From NCBI GenBank assembly GCA_040221375.1, contig JAVKEP010000013.1:1-12072 (forward strand): DNA of 12,072 nucleotides, given 5' to 3'. Below, in pieces: positions 6,462-12,072 of this stretch (position 1 is its first letter; every line of letters starts with the position of its first letter). Both the position numbers and the translations under genes were made by a program. A model generated the notes under the pieces. The model made no database searches. It was not told the DNA's origin and saw only the letters and a list, made by a program, of their open reading frames with translations. This DNA is from SHAN690 sp040221375 (GTDB taxonomy: Bacteria > Bacteroidota > Bacteroidia > Flavobacteriales_G > Salibacteraceae).

Positions 6462-7019
6462 ATGAACTGCCCTATATGCGACGATCCCAACATCCCCGAA
6501 GGTGCGGAGAGCTGTGCAAATTGCGGCTCTGACCTCCGGGCTTTTCATGACATCCAGCGCGTGCAAGACCAGCGCCGGAACTACAAAACGCTGAGCCTAG
6601 TGTTCGGCGTCCTAGCCATCCTCTTGGTTTCTTATGTGATTGCCTTCCGATTTGTGGCTCCTGATCCGATCCAAAACGATGCCGGAGAACATGCCACCAT
6701 GGCGATGGCCAGCGACGCCACTGCGGCACCTAATCCAAGTGAAATGGACGAATTGAAATCCCAGCTCATCGAGAAAGACGCGGAAATTGTGACCTTGCAA
6801 AGCGAGATAGCCCAATTGGAAGCGACCATGCAGAGTTCGTTCGACGACGTGAAGGACAAGGACCACACAATCCACGTGGTAAAGGAAGGTGAAACGCTTT
6901 GGAGCATTTCTGAAATGTACCATGGGCACGGCTTCGAACACGCCACCATCGCCGGACACAACGAAGTCAACAACATGGACCACATCGAAGTAGGCGATTC
7001 CATCATCATCAAACATTGA
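6462..7019 (+). CDS. Zinc-ribbon / transmembrane / coiled-coil / LysM protein
   Basis: This 185-residue protein opens with a zinc ribbon of the C-x2-C ... C-x2-C type (Cys3, Cys6, Cys18, Cys21). A basic stretch (R38, R39, K42) precedes one transmembrane helix (about 44-62). By the positive-inside rule the ribbon is cytosolic. A flexible Ala/Asp linker, a short coiled coil (about 95-126) and a C-terminal LysM domain (about 136-184, 'HVVKEGETLWSISEMY ... GDSIII') would be periplasmic. LysM domains bind N-acetylglucosamine glycans such as peptidoglycan. The protein could connect the cell wall to a cytosolic partner, but no function is established for this architecture that I know of. The coiled-coil gene starts 4 bases after its stop. 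Confidence 0.85.
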   Translation: MNCPICDDPNIPEGAESCANCGSDLRAFHDIQRVQDQRRNYKTLSLVFGVLAILLVSYVIAFRFVAPDPIQNDAGEHATMAMASDATAAPNPSEMDELKSQLIEKDAEIVTLQSEIAQLEATMQSSFDDVKDKDHTIHVVKEGETLWSISEMYHGHGFEHATIAGHNEVNNMDHIEVGDSIIIKH

Positions 7020-7022
7020 ATC

Positions 7023-7391
7023 ATGGCAACCAAAGAAGACCCAATCGTATTACTCACCGATTCGGTGAAGACATCATTGACACAAGTCGTTCAACTCAAG
7101 GCCACCTTGAAGCAGCGAGAGGATGCCATTGCGCAGTTGGAAAGCAAAAATTTATCGTTGTCCAACCAGCTCCAAAAAGAACAAGCGACCGTTGCCGAGC
7201 AAAGGGAAAAAATCTTAGCGGATAAAACCCAAATCGAAGCGCAGCAAGCCACCATTTCGGCCTCAGAAAAGGAACTCAGCGACCACAAAGCGAAGCTCAA
7301 AGAAGTGACCGAAAGCGCAAAGGACCTAGCCGCTAAGATAAAAGCGCTGGAAAAGGAGAAGGCGAAGGAGAAGGGAAAAGGAAAGGAATAG
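7023..7391 (+). CDS. Small all-coiled-coil protein
   Basis: This 122-residue protein has no signal peptide or membrane segment. From about residue 14 to 112 it is one continuous predicted coiled coil with hydrophobic heptad positions (LTQVVQLKATLKQRE, then QLESKNLSLSNQL), and it ends in a Lys/Glu/Gly tail (KEKAKEKGKGKE). Only 3 bases separate its ATG from the stop of the LysM gene, so both probably come from one mRNA. A partner role for the LysM protein, in the cytosol or through its coiled coil, is an inference from order alone. Coiled coils match many unrelated proteins, so no family is assigned. It converges on the GH16 gene 34 bases away. Confidence 0.75.
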   Translation: MATKEDPIVLLTDSVKTSLTQVVQLKATLKQREDAIAQLESKNLSLSNQLQKEQATVAEQREKILADKTQIEAQQATISASEKELSDHKAKLKEVTESAKDLAAKIKALEKEKAKEKGKGKE

Positions 7392-7425
7392 CCATCGCGT
7401 AGTTGGACTCCGGTTTCTTCGTTTT

Positions 7426-8502
7426 TTATTGAACCATCATGCGCAAAGCCATGGTGGCTCCGTCTAAACTTCTCACATCCACGAGGTACATGCCTGGGCT
7501 GAGCGATGAAGTGTCTACCACTTCCATCGCACTGTTCAACGACGAGGAGTGGACGGTTCTACCATCCATCGTTCGAAGGTTTACGCTTCCACCGATGTAC
7601 TCAGTCGGCACGCGCAGGGTTGGCTTTTCTTGCGATGGATTCGGATACAATCGAACTCCTTGGTCGGGATTGGATTCTCGATAACCCGTGGGCGACGACT
7701 GATAAATGCGCACGTAATCAATCACCATCGGACTCTCCGTAAAGTTGGCGGCGATGTTGGGCAGAATGGCGACGTTCAGCAACATGTACTGATCGGCATC
7801 GAAGGGCCACGTAGAGGCGTCTTTGACGGCTGGATCGTAGGTATAGTACACCGTACCATCGGCGCTGAATTCCATCTTTTCTTCGGTCCATTCTAGGGCG
7901 TACACGTGAAATGTATTGCTCACGTCGTTGAGGGTTGTTCCGCCGACATTCACCGTTCCGCCATACGACGAAGGCGTGTGCATTGCACTCGATACGTAGT
8001 TCTGGTTTGTCCCCCAGTGCTCCATGATATCAACCTCGCCGCAAGCGGGCCAGCCCACGTTGCCAAAGTCGGGCTGCCAGTAGCCGCCGGGTTCGTTGAT
8101 GTTCTTCCCCAACATCCAGATCGCCGGCCACGTGCCGACGCCGATGGGTAATTTTGCGCGAACTTCTACCCTGCCGTAAGTAAAGGCAAACTTCGAATTC
8201 AAGCGTGCTGAGGTGTACTCCTTGGTGACGCCCTGATCCGTGAACGTCTCCTTTTGGGCCATGATGTACATGGCGCCATCTTCCAAGTACGCATTTTCCT
8301 CGCGGTTCGTGTAGTGCTGGATTTCGTTGTTGTACCAACTGCTTCCGTTGGGCAACTGGGTCTGATGATGCCACTTTTCCGTGTCGATGGCGCCGCTGCC
8401 ATCGCATTCGTCGGACCAAACCAACACGTCGAATTCCTCTTGCGCGACAAGCTGTGCTGGGAGGAGAAGAACAAATAATATGAATAGAGAACGGTGCATC
8501 AT
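7426..8502 (-). CDS. GH16 beta-glucanase (laminarinase-like) with type IX sorting domain
   Basis: This 358-residue protein has a signal peptide (MMHRSLFILFVLLLPAQLVA, likely cut VA/Q after residue 20) and a GH16 domain. It shows 'WSDECDGSGAIDTEKW', the aromatic 'WYNNEIQHYT', 'GRVEVRAKLPIGVGTWPAIWML' and the catalytic signature GEVDIMEHWG, with Glu156 as nucleophile, Asp158, and Glu161 as acid/base. The C-terminal 73 residues (286-358) start YPNPS and form a Por-type sorting domain ending in 'GMYLVDVRS', so the enzyme is expected on the cell surface or outside. Likely cleaves beta-1,3- or mixed-linkage glucan. The start is set at 8502, preceded by an A-rich stretch; 8499 and 8529 are alternatives, and the in-frame ATG at 8598 overlaps the upstream gene. 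Last gene of a three-gene operon. Confidence 0.93.
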   Translation of the reverse strand: MMHRSLFILFVLLLPAQLVAQEEFDVLVWSDECDGSGAIDTEKWHHQTQLPNGSSWYNNEIQHYTNREENAYLEDGAMYIMAQKETFTDQGVTKEYTSARLNSKFAFTYGRVEVRAKLPIGVGTWPAIWMLGKNINEPGGYWQPDFGNVGWPACGEVDIMEHWGTNQNYVSSAMHTPSSYGGTVNVGGTTLNDVSNTFHVYALEWTEEKMEFSADGTVYYTYDPAVKDASTWPFDADQYMLLNVAILPNIAANFTESPMVIDYVRIYQSSPTGYRESNPDQGVRLYPNPSQEKPTLRVPTEYIGGSVNLRTMDGRTVHSSSLNSAMEVVDTSSLSPGMYLVDVRSLDGATMALRMMVQ

Positions 8503-8537
8503 GTATTTGTATTTGTTGAAAATAGACATCTCAGTGC

Positions 8538-9452
8538 TTACGATGGGTCGAGTAACAGCATCGACTTGCGTTTGCGGTCCACCCCATAAATTCCCCAATG
8601 TTTTTCAGGTTCTAAGGGATCGTCTGAGCCCTTCCAGTTTTCATCAAACGCCTCAAAGACAAAAACCAAAACGTCGTCCTCCTTGCTCCAAGCCGTTAGC
8701 TCTGAAAGGTATCGATCTTGCAAGGATTGACTCGCATTGTGCGGCTCTATTCCTCGTCCGTTTGATGCTGTAGCCCAACCCGCTTCGGTGATGACGACGG
8801 ACTTGTGGGGATACCGATTCGCTACATCGTAGTAATTCTGGCGGGTATAATCCATCGCATCGTCGATCGACTTGTATTCCCAAACCGGATACGAGTGGAT
8901 AGAAATGAAGTCCACGGCCTCTACAAGCGCTTCGAGCTTGGTCAACCAAGGAAGGAAGTTCTCGCAAAACGTGACGGGCTTGTCGCTGTGCTCTTTGACG
9001 TAGTTCACAAACTCAATGACCCGCTCCACAGGTACGAGGTGATCGGTCCAGTCTACGGTAGCCTCATTGCCAACGGAAAGGGAAAAAATGCAATCGGCGT
9101 ATCGTTCGGTCATCCGAACCAATGCACGCATCTGATCATTATTGTGCTTTCGGTTCTTCGCGAGTTGTTCATCGGAGAAAGTTGCCCCCCAAGGACAATC
9201 GGGGTTGTTCACTTCGGCTGCGATGTATGCGCCGAGCATGACTTCAATATCCATTTCCTCTTTTTCAATCACTTCAAACACACGTTCCGCGTGTTCATCG
9301 CAATCGTACAATCTCAAATAGTTCCAATCTTTCTGCAAAATCCGGAGATCCTCCTTCACTTGATCGTAGCTAGGAAAACGTTGATCATCTGGACTCTGAC
9401 CGTCCCTGAATCCTGAGTAGCAAATTGCAGGTGCATTCGGAAACATAGCCAT
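8538..9452 (-). CDS. GH17 beta-1,3-glucan-active enzyme, copy b
   Basis: This 304-residue protein is a single TIM-barrel GH17 domain. The barrel starts at 'AICYSGFRDGQ' (9-19), 'WNYLRLYDCDEHAERV' marks strand 2, and both catalytic glutamates are visible: acid/base Glu130 in SVGNEATV and nucleophile Glu223 in VVITEAGW. Further markers are 'FISIHSYPVWE' and 'FEAFDENWKG'. GH17 enzymes cleave or transglycosylate beta-1,3-glucans. The protein begins almost at the barrel, leaving no room for a signal peptide, so it should be cytosolic. Its ATG is 7 bases after the stop of GH17 copy a, and the GH16 start is 35 bases after its own stop. Act on imported oligosaccharides is the simplest reading. Confidence 0.9.
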   Translation of the reverse strand: MAMFPNAPAICYSGFRDGQSPDDQRFPSYDQVKEDLRILQKDWNYLRLYDCDEHAERVFEVIEKEEMDIEVMLGAYIAAEVNNPDCPWGATFSDEQLAKNRKHNNDQMRALVRMTERYADCIFSLSVGNEATVDWTDHLVPVERVIEFVNYVKEHSDKPVTFCENFLPWLTKLEALVEAVDFISIHSYPVWEYKSIDDAMDYTRQNYYDVANRYPHKSVVITEAGWATASNGRGIEPHNASQSLQDRYLSELTAWSKEDDVLVFVFEAFDENWKGSDDPLEPEKHWGIYGVDRKRKSMLLLDPS

Positions 9453-9459
9453 CGCTGAT

Positions 9460-10341
9460 TTAAAATTTCAATTGTTCATCCTTGTCCCAAAGCCCCCAAT
9501 ACGCCCCTACATCTCCCTCATCTCCTACCTTCCATGATTCATCGAACGAGGTGAAGTAAAACATCTGGATATCAGAGTCGTGCGCCCATCGTTGTGCATC
9601 AATAAAATACCGTCTTGCGCTGTCGTGCGAGGGCTTCGCTCCGTGAAACGATTGACCTTGGCTCGGCCAACCGGTCTCGGCAATGATCACTTCTTTTTCA
9701 CCCGCGGCTCTCTTGGCTCGGCGGTACATATCCTGCATGTAAAGCACAGAATATTCAAACATGCAACCCTCCCAAAATGGATAGCAATTGGACAAAATCA
9801 CATCGCAAGCAGCGGTGATCGCGGGGCGGTTCTCAAACTCGTAGTACGCATCTACGTATCCGACCTTGATGTCGGGGATGGCCGCTTTCACGCGAGCGAT
9901 GTGGGTGAGCAATTCCGCCTCCTCAAGATCCTCGCGGTACATCACTTCGTTGCCCACTGCGGCAATGTCTACCATGCCATCCTTAGCCAACGTGAGCAGG
10001 GCTTGAATTTCTACCTCATTCTTTTCGTGATCCGTACCAAGCCATGCTCCTACCAGCGTTTTGATTCCCATCTCCTTGGCTATGCGCGGAATCAGCTCAT
10101 TACCTTCAGTACACGAAAAGGACCGTATCCATGAGGTATAAGGCGCAATGATCTCCATGCGTCGTCGGATCTGTACTTCCGAAATGGCTTGTCCTGGCTT
10201 TTGTCCTTCTTCGTAGGGACTGAATCCAATGCCATGCATGCCGCGTTTCAGGGTCTCTTCAAAGGAAGAGACAGTTCCCCCAACGCGTTTGCGCAGTCCG
10301 CTGTTGGTCAAAGCCAACACCCTATCATCACGGTAGCTCAT
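9460..10341 (-). CDS. GH17 beta-1,3-glucan-active enzyme, copy a
   Basis: This 293-residue GH17 protein has barrel start 'MHGIGFSPYEEGQ' (35-47), 'SWIRSFSCTEGNELIPRIAKEMGI', acid/base Glu132 in AAVGNEVMYRED and nucleophile Glu222 in IIAETGWPSQG, ending 'FTSFDESWKVGDEG...YWGLWD'. It is clearly diverged from its neighbour, so the two probably differ in chain length or reaction (hydrolysis or glucan transfer). A hydrophilic N-terminal extension of 34 residues has no signal-peptide character. An in-frame TGA lies two codons before the ATG at 10341, so a missed upstream signal peptide can be excluded. First gene of the operon. The barrel could alternatively start at Met35. Confidence 0.9.
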   Translation of the reverse strand: MSYRDDRVLALTNSGLRKRVGGTVSSFEETLKRGMHGIGFSPYEEGQKPGQAISEVQIRRRMEIIAPYTSWIRSFSCTEGNELIPRIAKEMGIKTLVGAWLGTDHEKNEVEIQALLTLAKDGMVDIAAVGNEVMYREDLEEAELLTHIARVKAAIPDIKVGYVDAYYEFENRPAITAACDVILSNCYPFWEGCMFEYSVLYMQDMYRRAKRAAGEKEVIIAETGWPSQGQSFHGAKPSHDSARRYFIDAQRWAHDSDIQMFYFTSFDESWKVGDEGDVGAYWGLWDKDEQLKF

Positions 10342-10415
10342 GGTAATTCAATCGTTGCTACAGCAATAATAGCGAAAGTTTCAAGCTTATGGTTCTTTTT
10401 ACCATTAGATTCTTA

Positions 10416-10450
10416 AAAGGAGCTAGGGGCTCGGAACTAGGAGCTAGGGA
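10416..10450 (-). repeat. CTAG heptanucleotide array, copy 3 (minus orientation)
   Basis: On the minus strand five 7-base units follow each other: TCCCTAG, CTCCTAG, TTCCGAG, CCCCTAG, CTCCTTT. These are the same units as the arrays at 11566-11607 and 11984-12053, but in the opposite orientation. The array lies 9 bases after the acyltransferase stop and upstream of the GH17 operon. Confidence 0.75.
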
Positions 10451-10458
10451 CGACTTGT

Positions 10459-11364
10459 TTATTGATCTTTTGCGTCGAGTGGTTCGTGGAGTTCTTCTCC
10501 TTCTGGTCGGGTGCGCTTCCACCGTTTATGGCTCCAAAGCCAATACTCGGGTTGCTTTTGGATCGTCTCCTCGAGCATTTTGGTGTGCGTTTGGGTAATC
10601 CAGCCGTACTCGGTGCTGTTTGGAGTGGCCGTGATGTCTTTGAAAGTGAATTCGAAATGGCCGCGCTTCACTTTTTGAATGATGCCATAGACTACTGGCA
10701 TGTCATACGCTTTGGCAAATTTCTCGGTACCAAACTGTACTGGGGTTTCCTGATGCAGGAAGGTCATCCAATAAGCGCGTTGTTTCTTGCTGGGCGCTTG
10801 GTCAGAACCGAATATGGTTGCTGTGAGTTGGTCTTTTGATGAAGCGAGGTTTTCGCGGATCTCTGCAATGGAAAGCATGAACAATCCGTATTTAGACCGG
10901 CTCGCACGCACCTTATTGTCTATGTACTTGTCTTGAAGTGGTGTATACAATGCCACCGCCTTGTGCTTGATGCGCTTGTCAATCGCCAGTGCGAACATTT
11001 CCCAATTCCCGTAGTGTCCACCTACAATGACCACGCTCTTGCCCTGCTCAAAATAGCGATCGATGACTTCAGGGTTCATGATCTTCATCCGTTCTTTCAC
11101 TTGGGAATAGGAAGTGTTAAAGCCTTTCAACCCTTCGACCACCAAGTCGCACAGATGACGGTAGAACTTCCGTTCGATGTCGAGCAACTCATTTTTGTTC
11201 TTTTCGGGAAAGGAGCGTTCTAGGTTCATCGCCACCACGGCGCGGCGGTACTTGAATACGCCATAAAGCACGACGTAAAGAACATCTGAAAGGCGGTAAA
11301 GCAAGCTGAAGGGCAAGTAGGAGATTGGAAGAATGACGAGGTAGTAGAGGAGCATGCTCAGCAT
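10459..11364 (-). CDS. LpxL/HtrB-family lysophospholipid (lipid A) acyltransferase
   Basis: This 301-residue protein matches the LpxL/HtrB family in length. A hydrophobic N-terminus (MLSMLLYYLVILPISYLP, about 1-40) anchors it to the inner membrane. Next come 'YRRAVVAMNLERSFPEK' and the catalytic HX4E motif in GGHYGNWEMFA (His117, Glu122), then 'LYTPLQDKYID', 'FGSDQAPSKKQRAYWMTFLHQETPV' and the closing 'YWLWSHKRWK'. These enzymes move an acyl chain onto lipid A; in Bacteroidota some members instead make other acylated lipids. The open frame continues to 11565, but that part lacks family character and crosses a palindromic repeat, so the start is set at 11364 (11355 also possible). The gene is flanked by CTAG heptad arrays on both sides. 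Confidence 0.9.
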   Translation of the reverse strand: MLSMLLYYLVILPISYLPFSLLYRLSDVLYVVLYGVFKYRRAVVAMNLERSFPEKNKNELLDIERKFYRHLCDLVVEGLKGFNTSYSQVKERMKIMNPEVIDRYFEQGKSVVIVGGHYGNWEMFALAIDKRIKHKAVALYTPLQDKYIDNKVRASRSKYGLFMLSIAEIRENLASSKDQLTATIFGSDQAPSKKQRAYWMTFLHQETPVQFGTEKFAKAYDMPVVYGIIQKVKRGHFEFTFKDITATPNSTEYGWITQTHTKMLEETIQKQPEYWLWSHKRWKRTRPEGEELHEPLDAKDQ

Positions 11365-11426
11365 GGTGCGAAGGTAGGGTTTGATGCTGCGCAGCGGGGT
11401 GTGGGAGTCGCATCCTCCAAAGCTGT

Positions 11427-11493
11427 CACTTCGAGTGATCGCTCCTGACCCATCCGGGCTCACGCATAACTTGCGCGATCGTATCGAGAAGGG
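11427..11493. repeat. Dispersed palindromic repeat (REP-like)
   Basis: The left part CACTTCGAGTGATCGC (11427-11442) and right part GCGATCGTATCGAGAAG (11475-11491) form an imperfect inverted repeat: GATCGC pairs with GCGATC, and CTTC with GAAG. The phrases 'CACTTCGAG' and 'TATCGAGAAG' at opposite ends are familiar to me from intergenic repeats in flavobacterial genomes; I cannot check copy number here. It lies about 63 bases before the acyltransferase start. Confidence 0.55.
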
Positions 11494-11550
11494 TTGGTTG
11501 GGTTTTCCTAGCGGATCAGTATTTCTTAAATGAAGGTAACCAGAAGCATT

Positions 11551-11607
11551 CAGCCTACCCAACAAACCCTAGCCCCTAGTTCCTAGCCCCTAGCCTCTAG
11601 CTCCTAT
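11551..11607 (+). repeat. CTAG heptanucleotide array, copy 1, with leader
   Basis: A leader beginning CAGCCTACCCAA (11551-11562) is followed by six 7-base units from 11566: ACCCTAG, CCCCTAG, TTCCTAG, CCCCTAG, CCTCTAG, CTCCTAT. The first 29 bases (11551-11579) match 11969-11997 with one difference (C or T at leader position 13). Confidence 0.85.
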
Positions 11608-11646
11608 TCCGCCTATAATATCGTTTCGACACCCCAACCATCTTGA

Positions 11647-11780
11647 GGGATTCTTGTCTTTCTTTTGGCTTGACCCAAAAGAAACATCCCTGTCTGTTAT
11701 GCCTTCGGCAAGATCGAGCTCTGGGCTTTTTATTAGCTTCTTTCCACTTTGTCTTGACACAAAGTGGAGCAAAGGTCAAG
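11647..11780. repeat. Twin hairpins with identical CTTGAC loops
   Basis: Hairpin 1 has a 10-pair stem (11659-11668 with 11675-11684), further extended by GGGAT/ATCCC (11647-11651 with 11686-11690). Hairpin 2 has a 10-pair stem of unrelated sequence (11743-11752 with 11759-11768). Both loops are CTTGAC (11669-11674 and 11753-11758). GGTCAAG at 11774-11780 is complementary to CTTGACC, that is, to the loop of hairpin 1 with its closing C. A small TGCC-TTC-GGCA hairpin (11700-11710) lies between. This looks like a dispersed repeat or structured RNA rather than a gene. Confidence 0.7.
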
Positions 11781-11968
11781 GCTTGGGAAAAATTCCGCAA
11801 CCTGCCCTTCATATAGCCTAAGTTCGGCCGAGTGATCTTTTCCGCTTACGCTCCAAAGCTTCTCGGTCTCACTAAGGCTCTATTTCGATCAGAACACGGA
11901 ATCTTTCCAAGGCCGGTCCGTTTTCTTTGTCAATAAGATCTTTGAGATTAAAGGCAGCCCAAAACTCA

Positions 11969-12053
11969 CAGCCTACCCAATAAACCCTAGCCCCTAGCTC
12001 CTAGCTCCTAGCTCCTAGCCCCTAACTCCTAGCCCCTAGCCACTAGCCCCTCC
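11969..12053 (+). repeat. CTAG heptanucleotide array, copy 2, with leader
   Basis: The leader (11969-11983) is followed by 7-base units from 11984: ACCCTAG, CCCCTAG, three CTCCTAG, CCCCTAA, CTCCTAG, CCCCTAG, CCACTAG, and a decayed CCCCTCC. It is longer than copy 1 but opens with the same two units and the same leader. Confidence 0.85.
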
Positions 12054-12072
12054 ACAAAACCACACGCCTTTC

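Larger units (their letters stand above)
11365..12072. other. Gene-free repeat-rich region
   Basis: These 708 bases hold no convincing coding sequence. In order they contain a flavobacterial-type palindrome (11427-11493), a CTAG heptad array with leader (11551-11607), two strong hairpins with the same loop (11647-11780), a weaker relative of the first palindrome (GAGTGATC at 11830-11837 with CCGAG/CTCGG arms at 11828-11832 and 11862-11866), and a second CTAG array with the same leader (11969-12053). I see nothing definite at about 11867-11968. The promoter of the acyltransferase gene should also lie here, but I find no clear match. Confidence 0.7.

Noticed and set aside
8503..8598. Longer GH16 start at 8598
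   Set aside because: It would overlap the upstream GH17 gene by about 60 bases and place 32 hydrophilic residues before a clear signal peptide.
8805..9416. Plus-strand open frame of 203 residues opposite GH17 copy b
   Set aside because: It lies fully antisense to an intact GH17 gene with both catalytic glutamates and shows no family of its own.
11365..11565. N-terminal extension of the acyltransferase to 368 residues
   Set aside because: The extra 67 residues cross a palindromic repeat and lack family similarity; the usual hydrophobic N-terminus begins at the ATG at 11364.
11597..11812. Minus-strand open frames of 71 and 60 residues in the repeat region
   Set aside because: Both run through the twin CTTGAC hairpins and into the CTAG array; the composition (Arg/Lys-rich, no domain) and the repeats explain them as chance translations of a dispersed element.
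11566..12053. CTAG arrays as a CRISPR array
   Set aside because: Units are 7 bases in direct succession with no spacers, and no cas gene is present.

Overview
The window looks like a chromosomal piece of a Bacteroidota genome, most likely Flavobacteriia or a close relative. The evidence is a secreted GH16 enzyme with a type IX secretion (Por) C-terminal sorting domain, a DUF2911-TPR protein, a lipoprotein with a Bacteroidota-style LCAC-KKN lipobox, promoters of the TTTG / TAnnTTTG type, few Shine-Dalgarno sequences, and dispersed palindromic repeats of a kind I associate with this phylum. G+C is roughly half by eye. I see no rRNA, tRNA, CRISPR array, transposase or phage gene.

Left part (1-2429): a three-gene plus-strand operon encodes a membrane-anchored YHS-domain protein, an AHSA1/SRPBCC protein and an ArsR-type repressor. 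The genes are joined by 4-base ATGA and GTGA overlaps. Three minus-strand YCII-family genes lie around it: two to its left, and one converging on its 3' end. A predicted promoter in front of the operon is bracketed by two copies of a CGCAACC-N4-GGTTGCG palindrome, which is a good candidate for the ArsR operator.

Middle (2430-7391): minus-strand genes encode a secreted DUF2911/TPR protein, a lipoprotein with a predicted lectin/lyase-like beta-sandwich, and two tandem membrane-anchored alpha/beta hydrolases (TGATG overlap). A divergent plus-strand pair encodes a zinc-ribbon/TM/coiled-coil/LysM protein and a soluble all-coiled-coil protein.

Right-centre (7426-10341): a minus-strand operon for beta-1,3-glucan (laminarin-like) metabolism has two GH17 enzymes without visible secretion signals, followed by a GH16 enzyme exported by Sec and the type IX system.

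Right end (10416-12072): an LpxL/HtrB-type acyltransferase gene sits in a repeat-rich zone. CTAG-containing heptanucleotide arrays lie on both sides of it in opposite orientation. The 708 bases beyond it hold no credible gene, only repeats: a flavobacterial-type palindrome, two hairpins with the same CTTGAC loop, and two CTAG heptad arrays with a shared leader.

The most unusual material is this repeat zone, the operator/promoter arrangement of the YHS-SRPBCC-ArsR operon, the LysM protein with a cytosolic zinc ribbon, and a possible alternative-hairpin leader before the third YCII gene. All functions are inferred from sequence reading alone.
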